From NCBI GenBank assembly GCA_963847665.1, contig CAWKAO010000002.1:248001-312000 (forward strand): a DNA stretch of 64,000 nt. Direction: 5' to 3'. Under the pieces are notes generated by a model that did no database searches, had not been told where the DNA came from, and saw only the letters and a program-made list of their open reading frames with translations. Made by a program: the position numbers and the translations under genes. The stretch is from CAWKAO01 sp963847665 (lineage in GTDB: Bacteria > Actinomycetota > Humimicrobiia > Humimicrobiales > Humimicrobiaceae). Shown in pieces: positions 19,130 to 28,233 of this stretch (position 1 is the first letter of the stretch; every line of letters begins with the position of its first letter).

Positions 19130-20239
19130 ATGAAAGAACAAGAGGAAGAGCTATTACTAAACAGCCTTAAAAGGATCGCACCAGGTACTGATATTAGGAC
19201 CGGTATAGAATATATCCTTCAGGCGAAGACAGGCGCCCTGATCGTCGTAGGAGATACGGAACAGGTATTAAAACTGGTCGATGGCGGCTTCTATATAGGT
19301 TGCAGTTTTACAGCTGCCAAGTTTTATGAACTTGCAAAAATGGATGGTGCTATTATCCTCAGCGAGGATGCCAACAGGATCTTATATGCAAATACCCATC
19401 TTTATCCTAATCCACTGATAAAGACTTCTGAAACGGGCACAAGACACAGGACTGCGGAAAGAGTTGCAAAACAGACAAAGACCCTGGTGATCTCGATATC
19501 ACAAAAAAGAGATGTAGTCACGTTTTATATAGGCAATATAAAGTACATCCTTGAAGAACCCAGAATAGTACTTTCAAAAGCGACCCAGGCGTTCCAGACG
19601 TTAAGTAAGTATAAGGACGGACTGGACCAGCTTATGTTAAATCTTACAATAAGGGAACTTGAAGACATAGTGACCCTGCATGACGTGGCTTCAGTACTGC
19701 AGCGTTCAAGCATCGTGCAGAAAACTGAAAAGGAAGTTAGGCGCTATACTTATGAACTCGGGACAGATGGAAGATTGCTGAAGATGCAGATAGAAGAGCT
19801 GATGGTAAATGTACTGGATGAAAGCCTCCGGGTGATTGAAGATTATATTAACTTTAACGGCAATGTAAAAATAAATGATATAAAAAACAAGATCAATAAC
19901 CTTGGAGAGGATTCTTTGCTTGATCTGGATAATATATCAAAAATACTTGGCTATAAAACCGAGGGTAATCTGCGGGAGTTTCAGGTCCAGCCAAAGGGCA
20001 TAAGGATCGTAACAGGTATAAGAAGGATGTCAGAACTGGTAATAAAAAACCTGGTCGGTAAATTTGGGAATCTAAAAAACATAATGAATGCAAGTGTTGA
20101 CGAGCTTTCAGAAGTGCAGGGAATGGGTAAGATAAGTGCAAGTTTACTTTTTGACAGGTTAAAGAAATTTTCAGAATACTACCTTTATAATGAACCTTAT
20201 GGTTTTAGAGGAGGGGTTTCCCAAAACCTGAGGTTCTAA
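19130..20239 (+). CDS. disA: Diadenylate cyclase DisA
   Basis: 369 residues, full length. The N-terminal DAC domain has the catalytic DGA at residues 72-74 and GTRHRTAERVAKQT at 103-116; a helical spine follows, then a C-terminal helix-hairpin-helix (SEVQGMGKISASLLFDRL) that binds branched DNA. It makes c-di-AMP while scanning DNA integrity. The product implies c-di-AMP signalling in this organism. It starts 38 bases after clpC. Confidence 0.96.
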   Translation: MKEQEEELLLNSLKRIAPGTDIRTGIEYILQAKTGALIVVGDTEQVLKLVDGGFYIGCSFTAAKFYELAKMDGAIILSEDANRILYANTHLYPNPLIKTSETGTRHRTAERVAKQTKTLVISISQKRDVVTFYIGNIKYILEEPRIVLSKATQAFQTLSKYKDGLDQLMLNLTIRELEDIVTLHDVASVLQRSSIVQKTEKEVRRYTYELGTDGRLLKMQIEELMVNVLDESLRVIEDYINFNGNVKINDIKNKINNLGEDSLLDLDNISKILGYKTEGNLREFQVQPKGIRIVTGIRRMSELVIKNLVGKFGNLKNIMNASVDELSEVQGMGKISASLLFDRLKKFSEYYLYNEPYGFRGGVSQNLRF

Positions 20240-20307
20240 GAAGTTTCCTCTTTTCTTTTTGCATAAGCAGGATTTTTAACCATTTTCATAGAATCAATTT
20301 TTTATAA

Positions 20308-21024
20308 ATGATTGCAGCGATTATTACAGCAGCAGGAAAAGGCACAAGAATAAAAAGCAATATCAGTAAACAGTTTATCCATATTTATGGGAAACCTGTA
20401 CTTGCTCATACCATTAAATCTTTTCAGGACTGTCCCAGGATCAATGAGATATATGTTACAGTCGGAAAGGATCAAATAAACTATTGCAAAAGTGAGATAA
20501 TAGATAAATATGATCTTAAGAAAGTAAAAGCATTGATCGAAGGCGGAGAGACCAGACAGGATTCAGTTTTTAACGCTATAAAGGCATTACCGGGAAATTG
20601 TAGAATAGTAGCTGTGCATGACGGTGTCAGGCCCATGATAACGCCATCTGAAATAAGTCATCTTGTCAACAGCCTGATCAGAAGTAATAAGCAGGACGAA
20701 ACAGTTAAAGGCATAATGACAGCATCACCGGCATACGAGACTGTAAAAAAACTTGATGATAAAAATATTATAGTAGAGACTATTGAAAGGTCCCTGGTCT
20801 GTATGGCTCAGACACCCCAGATATTCTTTTATGAGACTCTTCTGGACGCTTATAAAAAGGCACAGGAGGACGGGTTTACCGGTACTGATGACTCCAGTCT
20901 TGTCGAAAGGCTGGGATGGAAAGTCAAGATAGTGCTGGGAAGGCATGAGAATATCAAAATTACTACACCTACTGATTTATTCCTGGCAGAACTTATAATG
21001 GATAGGGATGGCAGGGAATTATGA
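20308..21024 (+). CDS. ispD: 2-C-methyl-D-erythritol 4-phosphate cytidylyltransferase
   Basis: 238 residues. AAIITAAGKGTRIKSNISKQF is the CTP-binding loop; GGETRQDSVFNAI, AVHDGVRPM and the C-terminal GTDDSSLVERLG and KITTPTDLFLAE segments complete the family pattern. It forms CDP-ME in the MEP isoprenoid pathway. It overlaps ispF by four bases (ATGA), so the two are coupled. Confidence 0.95.
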   Translation: MIAAIITAAGKGTRIKSNISKQFIHIYGKPVLAHTIKSFQDCPRINEIYVTVGKDQINYCKSEIIDKYDLKKVKALIEGGETRQDSVFNAIKALPGNCRIVAVHDGVRPMITPSEISHLVNSLIRSNKQDETVKGIMTASPAYETVKKLDDKNIIVETIERSLVCMAQTPQIFFYETLLDAYKKAQEDGFTGTDDSSLVERLGWKVKIVLGRHENIKITTPTDLFLAELIMDRDGREL

Positions 21025-21503
21025 AGGTAGGTATAGGTTATGACATACACGCTTTTGATGAAGGCAGGAAACTGGTACTTGGAGGAGTAGAAATAGAAAA
21101 CTCCTCTGGCCTTGGCGGGCACTCGGATGCAGATGTGCTCGTACATGCGATAATGGATTCACTGCTTGGAGCTGCAGGTCTGGAGGACATTGGTGTCCAA
21201 TTTCCAAATACTGATAATAAATATAAGGATATAGCGAGTCTTTTGCTACTGGAAATAGTCGGCGATATGGTAAAAAAAGCAGGATATTTAATAGTAAATA
21301 TAGACTCTGTGGTCATACTTGAATATCCCCGGATATCTCCTTACATCGGGCAGATGCGAACTAAAATTTCCGACAGCCTGAAAGTGGACCATGGTCGAAT
21401 AAACATCAAAGCCACAACCAGTGAAGGGTTAGGTTTTTGCGGCAGGAAGGAAGGAGCTGCTGCCCAGAGCGTAGCGCTTCTTGATGAAATAGACCTACTT
21501 TGA
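21021..21503 (+). CDS. ispF: 2-C-methyl-D-erythritol 2,4-cyclodiphosphate synthase
   Basis: 160 residues. GIGYDIHAFDEGRKLVLGG and GGHSDADVLVHAIMDSLLGA carry the zinc ligands Asp-x-His and the third His; the C-terminal TTSEGLGFCGRKEG closes the CMP site. It cyclises CDP-ME2P with release of CMP. It overlaps the end of ispD. Confidence 0.96.
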   Translation: MKVGIGYDIHAFDEGRKLVLGGVEIENSSGLGGHSDADVLVHAIMDSLLGAAGLEDIGVQFPNTDNKYKDIASLLLLEIVGDMVKKAGYLIVNIDSVVILEYPRISPYIGQMRTKISDSLKVDHGRINIKATTSEGLGFCGRKEGAAAQSVALLDEIDLL

Positions 21504-21540
21504 TAATCCTCTATACATATTTTTAGGTGTTATTGTCGAT

Positions 21541-21569
21541 TTGACTAATTATGCATTTAGATATATATT
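21541..21569 (+). promoter_or_regulatory. Promoter upstream of cysE-cysS
   Basis: TTGACT (21541-21546) and TATATT (21564-21569), 17 bases apart, give a leader of about 105 nt before cysE. I searched the leader for the T-box AGGGTGG sequence, which often controls cys genes, and did not find it. Confidence 0.5.
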
Positions 21570-21681
21570 TATGATCTGTAAAGAAAATAAAAATTTAAAA
21601 TAATAAAATATTTGATTTTGGCCAGAAGTTCTGTAAAAATCTTAAACTGAAAGTCAGGGAACTTAAGATAAGGGGAAAAAA

Positions 21682-22389
21682 ATGGGCCTTATAGCAGAAT
21701 TAAAAGAACTTACCATGACTGCAAAGGAAAAAGATCCTGCTGCTGTCAGTACGGCTGAGATCCTTTTTACCTATTCCGGGGTCCATGCTATTTTAAACCA
21801 CAGGATAGCCCACTGGCTTTGGTCAAAAAAAGTACCTTTCTGCCCACGAGTCATATCTCAGACATCTAAATTTTTTACAGGTATTGAAATACATCCTGGA
21901 GCGGTGATCGGAAGGAAATTTTTTATAGATCACGGTATGGGTGTGGTAATAGGAGAGACCACAGTCATTGGTGATAATGTGACTATTTACCAGGGCGTCA
22001 CACTTGGAGGCACAGGAAAGGAAAGAGGAAAAAGACACCCTACGATTGGTAATAATGTTGTAATATCAGCAGGAGCAAAAGTCCTGGGTTCAATATCAGT
22101 AGGAAATAATGTAATAATAGGTGCTGGTGCAGTTGTGATAGATCCTGTTCCTGATGATTGTACAGTTGTAGGAGTACCTGGCAGAGTCGTTAAAATAAAA
22201 GGGGAAAAAATACTTTCTGATGAATTCCATAGAATGAACCTACCCGATCCTGTAAATGAATTACTTACAAAATTAAATAATAGGATCGATATACTTGAGG
22301 AGACAGTCTTTAAATATGAAAAGAAGACAAAGGATAAAAAAAATAAAGATAAAGATAATATTAATAAGCTGGAGAGGCAAATAAATTGA
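21682..22389 (+). CDS. cysE: Serine O-acetyltransferase
   Basis: 235 residues. An N-terminal helical part is followed by left-handed beta-helix hexapeptide repeats (GIEIHPGAVIGRKFFIDHG, GVVIGETTVIGDNVTIYQG, GGTGKERGKRHPTIGNNVVI). His in DHGMG and in RGKRHPTIG match the catalytic region. It forms O-acetylserine for cysteine synthesis. The C-terminal tail is lysine-rich. It overlaps cysS by four bases, which links cysteine supply to its tRNA charging. Confidence 0.94.
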   Translation: MGLIAELKELTMTAKEKDPAAVSTAEILFTYSGVHAILNHRIAHWLWSKKVPFCPRVISQTSKFFTGIEIHPGAVIGRKFFIDHGMGVVIGETTVIGDNVTIYQGVTLGGTGKERGKRHPTIGNNVVISAGAKVLGSISVGNNVIIGAGAVVIDPVPDDCTVVGVPGRVVKIKGEKILSDEFHRMNLPDPVNELLTKLNNRIDILEETVFKYEKKTKDKKNKDKDNINKLERQIN

Positions 22390-23864
22390 GCTTAAGGATA
22401 TATAACACACTTAAAAGACAAAAACAGGATTTCATCCCAGTTGAAGAAAATAAAGTCAATATGTATGTCTGTGGACCTACAGTATATAACTATATCTCCA
22501 TCGGCAATGCAAGGCCGATAATCGTATTCAACATGATAAGGAATTATCTGGAGCATATAGGCCATAAAGTAAACTTTGTCCAGAATATAACTGATATAGA
22601 AGATAAAATAATAAACAAGGCAAATGAAGAAAATGTGACTTTCGACATCATTACGAGAAGATATATCGACGCCTTTTTGGATGATATTAGAATGCTGGAA
22701 ATCGGTGATTTTGATGCCATGCCCAGGGCTACTGAAATGATTCCCGGGATAATTTCCATAATTTCCAGGATAATCGATAATGGATTTGGGTATGTTTCGG
22801 GTGAAGATGTCTATTTCGATGTATCAAAGTTTAAAGATTATGGAAAACTATCCGGGCAGAAAATCGAAGAGATGCAATCTCAGGAAAGTGAAACTTTCTC
22901 TAAAAGATCAAAAGCAGATTTTACCCTCTGGAAAAGTGCAAAACCAGGTGAACCCTCATGGGATAGTCCATGGGGAAAGGGCAGGCCGGGGTGGCACATC
23001 GAGTGTTCTGCGATGTCCCTGGAATACCTTAGATTTGGTATAGATATCCATGGAGGAGGAATAGACCTAATTTTTCCTCATCATGAAAATGAGATCGCAC
23101 AGTCCGAAGCGGCCTTTCCGGATAAAGGGGATTTTGTAAAATACTGGATGCACAATGGGATGATAGAAGTAAAAGAAGAAAAGATGTCCAAGTCAGCCGG
23201 TTTAAAGGAGGACTGGATACTTAGAAACTTATTAAAAAAATACTCCCCGAATGTACTTAAAATATATGTCATTTCAACACACTATAGAAGTCCGCTTGAA
23301 TTCAGCACTGAGAAGCTTGAAGAAGCAAAAAAATCGCAGGAACGTATTTTGAATTTCTTAAGAAACGCAATCTTTCTTACCGGTGCGTTTAAACCGGACT
23401 TTTTAAAAGCAAATGAAAATGATGAAACCGCTGAAAAGATCTATGGCTACATAAAGGATTTTAAATCAGAGTTCAAGTCATCTATGGATGATGATTTCAA
23501 TTCTGCGAGAGCATTGGGAAACATGTTTGATCTTGTTAGGGAGGTCAATACTATCATCCAGAACCCGGATTTCAGGGTCAATGATCCGATCAGGGAAAGC
23601 CTCACAATGGCTCATAAGGTCATAGTTGAGCATGGAATGATATTTGGTCTTAGTCTTACGAAAGAATTAGAGATTGATACAGGTAAAGCCGGCAATGGTA
23701 TTTATCTTGAAGATTCAGAAATAGAAGAACTAATCGAGCAAAGAAATATGTCCAGGAAAAAAAGAGATTTCAAGAAAGCAGATGAAATAAGGGAGAAATT
23801 GAAAAGCTTTAATGTTTTGCTTGAAGACAGAAACGAAGGTACGATCTGGAAAAGAGAAAATTAG
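22386..23864 (+). CDS. cysS: Cysteinyl-tRNA synthetase
   Basis: 492 residues, class I. Zinc-site Cys in MYVCGPTVYN, the nucleotide-binding signature region YISIGNARPI, GRPGWHIECSAMS, GGGIDLIFPHHENE and the KMSKS loop EEKMSKSAG are all present. The first residue of the HIGH-type signature is Ser where His is usual. The start is TTG at 22386, with GGAGAGG upstream. rlmB begins at the next base after the stop codon. Confidence 0.94.
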   Translation: MSLRIYNTLKRQKQDFIPVEENKVNMYVCGPTVYNYISIGNARPIIVFNMIRNYLEHIGHKVNFVQNITDIEDKIINKANEENVTFDIITRRYIDAFLDDIRMLEIGDFDAMPRATEMIPGIISIISRIIDNGFGYVSGEDVYFDVSKFKDYGKLSGQKIEEMQSQESETFSKRSKADFTLWKSAKPGEPSWDSPWGKGRPGWHIECSAMSLEYLRFGIDIHGGGIDLIFPHHENEIAQSEAAFPDKGDFVKYWMHNGMIEVKEEKMSKSAGLKEDWILRNLLKKYSPNVLKIYVISTHYRSPLEFSTEKLEEAKKSQERILNFLRNAIFLTGAFKPDFLKANENDETAEKIYGYIKDFKSEFKSSMDDDFNSARALGNMFDLVREVNTIIQNPDFRVNDPIRESLTMAHKVIVEHGMIFGLSLTKELEIDTGKAGNGIYLEDSEIEELIEQRNMSRKKRDFKKADEIREKLKSFNVLLEDRNEGTIWKREN

Positions 23865-24668
23865 ATGCCATCAGAACTATTATATGGCCTGAATACTGTC
23901 CTGGCCCTTATCCTGACAAATGCTGGTAAAAGGTCGGTTTACGAGATAATTATAAATTCAGGAAGATCACAAACCCCAAAATTGCAGCAGATCTTAATTG
24001 AAGCAAAATCAAGAAATATAACTACCAGGTTTTTACAACAGGAAAGATATAACGATTTTTTAAAAAATGACCCTTCTTTTTCTTCAGATGATTTCTTGTC
24101 AGGCGACCAGGGTGTTTTAGCAAGGGTATCAAAATATAATTATCGTGATCTTATAGAAGATATAGAGAGAGGTATAGATAAAGAGTCTCTTTTTGTGATT
24201 CTTGACGGGATTACCGATGTCGGTAATTTTGGGTCCATCTTAAGGAACTGCAGTGCTTTTGGAGTAAACGGTGTAATGATCCCAAAAAACAGGAGCGTAG
24301 AGGCAGGGTCGAGAGCAAGTAAAATATCGTCCGGTGCTATGGAAGAATCCAAAATCTATTGTGTCACAAATCTTGTCCAGGCAATAAAAACACTCAAGGA
24401 AAACGGTTTCTGGATATACGGCACCACCCTTGACAAAGAAGGAGATATAAGGTCTGCCGAAAGTCTTGAATATATGCTTCCTGCTGCAATAGTATTCGGG
24501 AGTGAAAGCAAAGGAATGGGAAAACTTGTATCGCAGAACTGTGATTTCCTGATAACAGTAGAGATGCACGGAAAGATGGACTCTCTTAACGTATCAACAT
24601 CTACAGGGATCTTTCTCTATATCATCAGGCATCAACTGGAATTTCATAAAACTACAAAAGATAGATGA
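23865..24668 (+). CDS. rlmB: 23S rRNA/tRNA 2'-O-methyltransferase, TrmH/RlmB family
   Basis: 267 residues. A short N-terminal substrate-binding domain (ELLYGLNTVLALI) precedes the SPOUT domain with FVILDGITDVGNFGSILRN, AIVFGSESKGMGKLV and the knot motif MDSLNVSTSTGIFLY. RlmB methylates G2251 of 23S rRNA; whether this one targets rRNA or tRNA is not certain. It is directly coupled to cysS, a common arrangement. Confidence 0.88.
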   Translation: MPSELLYGLNTVLALILTNAGKRSVYEIIINSGRSQTPKLQQILIEAKSRNITTRFLQQERYNDFLKNDPSFSSDDFLSGDQGVLARVSKYNYRDLIEDIERGIDKESLFVILDGITDVGNFGSILRNCSAFGVNGVMIPKNRSVEAGSRASKISSGAMEESKIYCVTNLVQAIKTLKENGFWIYGTTLDKEGDIRSAESLEYMLPAAIVFGSESKGMGKLVSQNCDFLITVEMHGKMDSLNVSTSTGIFLYIIRHQLEFHKTTKDR

Positions 24669-24678
24669 GGATCGAAAG

Positions 24679-25209
24679 CTGAAAGAATTATATATAATCG
24701 ATGGCTACAATTTTATATTTGGATATTATAAAAATGAAAATCCAGACAACGAACGACTTAAAGAACTCAGGGATAAGCTTATAAGTGAGCTTGCCCAGTA
24801 TAAAAACTATGCCGGTTTTGAAGCCATAGTGGTTTTTGATGCAAAACACAGTAAACGCAATATTTCTTCAAGAGAGTTAAAAGATAAAATAGAGGTCATC
24901 TTCTCGAAATCAGGAGAAACTGCGGACACGATTGTGGAAAAGCTGGTCCAACGGAATGAAGAATTTGAAAGGGTTTTTGTGGTGACTTCAGATTATATGC
25001 AGCAAAAAGTGATTTTTAAAAATAATATATACAGGAAATCCACCAGGGAATTTGCACTTGAAATAAAGGATTTTAGAAAAAAGCTTGATATGGAACTTAA
25101 AAATATTAAACAGGATGCTGAAAAATCATTTTATATAATAGGAAATAGATTAGATCCCCAAAGCAGGAAAAGATTCGATGAGATAAGAAGGGAAAGGAGT
25201 GGGAAATAG
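24679..25209 (+). CDS. YacP-like NYN-domain RNA endonuclease
   Basis: About 176 residues. LYIIDGYNFIFGYYKNE, FEAIVVFDAKHSK, SKSGETADTIVEKLV and FVVTSDYMQQKV are the acidic nuclease motifs of the NYN/YacP (Rae1) family, which cleaves mRNA on the ribosome in Bacillus. No ATG, GTG or TTG precedes LYIIDGYN in frame. I place the start at CTG 24679, eight bases after GAGG; an ATG at 24665 overlapping the rlmB stop is out of frame by one base and would need an indel. The gene fits the cysS-rlmB-yacP order. The exact N-terminus is uncertain. Confidence 0.75.
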   Translation: MKELYIIDGYNFIFGYYKNENPDNERLKELRDKLISELAQYKNYAGFEAIVVFDAKHSKRNISSRELKDKIEVIFSKSGETADTIVEKLVQRNEEFERVFVVTSDYMQQKVIFKNNIYRKSTREFALEIKDFRKKLDMELKNIKQDAEKSFYIIGNRLDPQSRKRFDEIRRERSGK

Positions 25210-26137
25210 AGGAAAATACTTCTTCTTTGTGGTCCCGCTATCACTGATTATATTTTTCTCTGTATCGTCCTGTGGATTATTTTATTATGATGATATGGGC
25301 GGTCATACCGGTTTCACTCTATCAGAAACTGATGTTTCAGGGAAGGACACATCCGTATCTTCTTTACCACCCCCAGATACAGCAACATCCGGAAACATTA
25401 CAGGGAACACGACCTACGAGGTCGCTGAGATCATAGATGGAGACACTTTCATCCTTCAGAATAAAAATAGAGTAAGATTGCTTGGGATCAATACGCCGGA
25501 AACAGATAATTTTTTTTATTATGAAGCAAGAGACATGCTTGTGTTATTACTTGCTGATATGCATGTGATGCTTGAGAAAGATATTTCAGACGTAGATGGT
25601 TATGGCAGGTTATTGCGATATGCATATAGCAATAGAGTATTTATAAATCTTGAAATGGTAAAAAGAGGTTTTGCCAACACATATACAGTGGGTCCTGATG
25701 TAAGGTATGCGGAACTGTTTCTGGCTGCAGAAAGGTTTGCAAGAGAGAATGAGCTGGGATTATGGAAGCTTTCAGATATGTGCTCCAACGTGCACCCTGA
25801 TACTGAGTTTGAAGGACCGATCGAAGTATGTTTAAATTTTGACGCTTACGGGGATGACAGAAAAAATCTTAATGGTGAATATCTTACATTGACAAATCTC
25901 GGAGATGAGGACCTGAACCTTGCAGGCTGGACAGTGAAAGACAGTGGTACAAATATTTATGATTTTAAAAGGTATATCCTTAAAAAAAACTCAAGAATAA
26001 TATTATTTTCAGGCAGTGGCGATGATATACTTGATACGTTTTTCTGGAACAGCGCCAGTCCCGTGTGGAACAATGACCATGACAGGGTCTATATAAGAGA
26101 TAAAAACGGACTGCTCATCGGATACCTTGAATATTAG
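25199..26137 (+). CDS. Lipoprotein with thermonuclease and lamin-tail domains
   Basis: 312 residues. The N-terminal hydrophobic stretch ends in SVSSCGLFYY, a lipobox. From about residue 75 there is a staphylococcal-nuclease-like domain (EIIDGDTFILQNKNRVRLLG, INTPETDN, DGYGRLLRYAY, ELGLWKL), and from about 200 a lamin-tail domain (GEYLTLTNLGDEDLNLAGWTV). It is probably an extracellular nuclease anchored to the membrane. The GTG start at 25199 overlaps the yacP-like gene by 11 bases and follows GGAAAGG. The lamin-tail domain may bind DNA or the surface; that is inference. Confidence 0.85.
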   Translation: MGNRGKYFFFVVPLSLIIFFSVSSCGLFYYDDMGGHTGFTLSETDVSGKDTSVSSLPPPDTATSGNITGNTTYEVAEIIDGDTFILQNKNRVRLLGINTPETDNFFYYEARDMLVLLLADMHVMLEKDISDVDGYGRLLRYAYSNRVFINLEMVKRGFANTYTVGPDVRYAELFLAAERFARENELGLWKLSDMCSNVHPDTEFEGPIEVCLNFDAYGDDRKNLNGEYLTLTNLGDEDLNLAGWTVKDSGTNIYDFKRYILKKNSRIILFSGSGDDILDTFFWNSASPVWNNDHDRVYIRDKNGLLIGYLEY

Positions 26138-26175
26138 CCTATCAAATCATGTCTTGATCGCTTATTATGCGCTTA

Positions 26176-26709
26176 TTATGCTTCCAGATAATGGGACTCC
26201 TGTTTTTGCTGGTATTTTGAAGGGCTGAAAAATTTCTTGATCCTGTACATCAATATATGAACCGCCATATTTATTAGCTGGACAAAACTGTTGCCATTTC
26301 CGGGTATGGCAAGATGCATGCCCTCTATCCTGTTATCATAATAATTTACAATTGCAGATGTTTCTTCAAGGCGGTAGTCGATAGGTGGTTGAAAAGATTT
26401 TAGCATTCTGACCCTGTCAAGGTCTTCAGCATTGTCATAGATCTCACACCATACACATTTTTTAGTATTGTCTACTTCACACATACCATCGAAGGCACCA
26501 CCGCAGGGACCGTTTCTTAGGGTCTTGGGGCATCTCATGGGGCAAACGAAACCAGTAGTAGAAAGAATACACTGCCCGCAGGACCTGCAATCGAACATGG
26601 ATCTTTTTAACAGTTCTTCAAAAAAATATAAAGGCTTATAAAAGCCTTTAAGATGCATGCCTTTTCGGGGTTTTGGATCAAATTTCTTAACCATTATCTT
26701 TTCTGCCAT
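26176..26709 (-). CDS. Methylene-tetrahydrofolate reductase C-terminal-domain protein (MetV-like)
   Basis: 177 residues from the ATG at 26709, which has AAGGAG eight bases upstream. A dense Cys block, FDCRSCGQCILSTTGFVCPM then RCPKTLRNGPCGG, and CEVDNTKKCVWCEIYD matches the MTHFR_C/MetV family, the zinc- and Fe-S-binding partner of MetF in acetogens. The C-terminal half is amphipathic. No metF lies next to it in this window; accC is upstream on the same strand, 138 bases away. The role is inferred from the family alone. Confidence 0.75.
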   Translation of the reverse strand: MAEKIMVKKFDPKPRKGMHLKGFYKPLYFFEELLKRSMFDCRSCGQCILSTTGFVCPMRCPKTLRNGPCGGAFDGMCEVDNTKKCVWCEIYDNAEDLDRVRMLKSFQPPIDYRLEETSAIVNYYDNRIEGMHLAIPGNGNSFVQLINMAVHILMYRIKKFFSPSKYQQKQESHYLEA

Positions 26710-26847
26710 ATAAGACACTCCTTGAAAATAATAATTGACTGTCTGCTATTATTAATAATTTAAAAAGTGCAGAATAAAAATTAATTTAATTTAACAAAAA
26801 TAAAAAAAGCTGTCAAATAAATCTGCACACGTGTCATTCGTACAAGT

Positions 26848-28191
26848 CTAAACAGGGAATTCTTCTTCAATGAAATGAGTATGGATATTACCTTCAAGAA
26901 AATTATTATTCGTCAGGATTTTTTTGTGAAATGGGATTGTGGTCCTGATGCCTTCTACCTTAAACTCTTCGAGTGCCCTTATTGAACGGGAAATCGCCTC
27001 TTTCCTTGAATTATCCCATACAATAAGTTTTGCGATCAGTGAATCATAAAACGGAGGTACAACATAATCAGGACGTATAAATGTATCCACTCTTATCCCC
27101 GGACCGCCAGGCAAAATGCAGTCGGTTATCCTGCCGGGCGAGGGTATAAAATTATTCTCACTATCCTCAGCATTGATCCTGAACTCTATGGCGTTTCCCC
27201 TGGTATCTGACTCTTTTCCCATATGGCTGTTTTTTTCTCCCGCAGAGATTTTTATCTGCTCTTTAATAAGGTCTATTCCTGTGACTGCTTCTGTTACAGG
27301 GTGCTCTACCTGTATCCTTGAGTTGACCTCAATAAAGAAGAAATTCTCTTTTTCATCAAGAAGGAATTCTATGGTCCCAAGGTTTTTATAGTTTATGGCA
27401 CGGGCAGCTTTTACAGCATATTCTCTTATTATTTTTCCAGTTCTCTGGGATAATCCTGCAGCAGGAGCTTCTTCTATAAGTTTCTGGTGCCTTCGCTGAA
27501 TGGAACATTCTCTTTCCCCGACACAAACAGTATTGCCATAATCGTCTGCGATTATCTGAAACTCTATGTGTCTTGGCCTTTCAATATATTTTTCTATGTA
27601 GACATCGCTTTTTCCAAAACTCGATACAGATTCAGACTGGGCAAGTGGAAAAAGACTTTCAAGATCGGCCCTGTTTTTGCAGACTCTCATACCCTTTCCG
27701 CCGCCTCCAAAAGATGCTTTTATTATAAGTGGGTATCCCAGCCTCTTCCCATAGGCAAGAGCCTGCCTCAGACTTTCTACATTTCCATCAGAACCAGGGA
27801 TAACAGGTATCTTATTATGTTTCATCACCTCGATAGCCATTGATTTATTACCCGAAAGTGAGATGACTTCAGCAGGAGGTCCGATAAATCTTATGTCGTT
27901 CTCGCTGCATGTCTTTTCAAAGGCAGAATTTTCAGCAAGAAAACCATATCCAGGATGAAGTGCATCACAATTATTGACAACCGCAGCACTTATTATATTT
28001 TCAATATTTAAATAGCTTTTAACTGGAGGCGGGGGCCCTACACAGACACTTTTATCGGCAAGGAACGTATGCATCGCCCCTTTATCAGCTGTAGAATAAA
28101 TAGCGACAGTCTCTATGCCAAGTTCCCTGCATGCCCGGATGATCCTGACTGCGATCTCTCCTCTGTTGGCGATAAGTATCCTTCTAAACAT
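26848..28191 (-). CDS. accC: Biotin carboxylase subunit of acetyl-CoA carboxylase
   Basis: 447 residues, AccC length. RRILIANRGEIAVRIIRACRE opens the protein; the ATP-grasp motif ASFGGGGKGMRVC, the GERECSIQRRHQKLIEEAP loop, FIEVNSRIQVEHPVTE and the C-terminal RALEEFKVEGIRTTIPFH are all present. It carboxylates biotin on the carrier protein using ATP and bicarbonate. It lies 42 bases after the biotin-carrier fusion gene in the same operon, which suggests that protein as its substrate. Confidence 0.95.
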   Translation of the reverse strand: MFRRILIANRGEIAVRIIRACRELGIETVAIYSTADKGAMHTFLADKSVCVGPPPPVKSYLNIENIISAAVVNNCDALHPGYGFLAENSAFEKTCSENDIRFIGPPAEVISLSGNKSMAIEVMKHNKIPVIPGSDGNVESLRQALAYGKRLGYPLIIKASFGGGGKGMRVCKNRADLESLFPLAQSESVSSFGKSDVYIEKYIERPRHIEFQIIADDYGNTVCVGERECSIQRRHQKLIEEAPAAGLSQRTGKIIREYAVKAARAINYKNLGTIEFLLDEKENFFFIEVNSRIQVEHPVTEAVTGIDLIKEQIKISAGEKNSHMGKESDTRGNAIEFRINAEDSENNFIPSPGRITDCILPGGPGIRVDTFIRPDYVVPPFYDSLIAKLIVWDNSRKEAISRSIRALEEFKVEGIRTTIPFHKKILTNNNFLEGNIHTHFIEEEFPV

Positions 28192-28233
28192 ATGTTTTGA
28201 TTGTTTCTTTAAATTTTAAAATACACTCTATTA

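Noticed and set aside
21570..21681. T-box leader before cysE-cysS
   Set aside because: No AGGGTGG/ACCGCG antiterminator sequence and no terminator stem.
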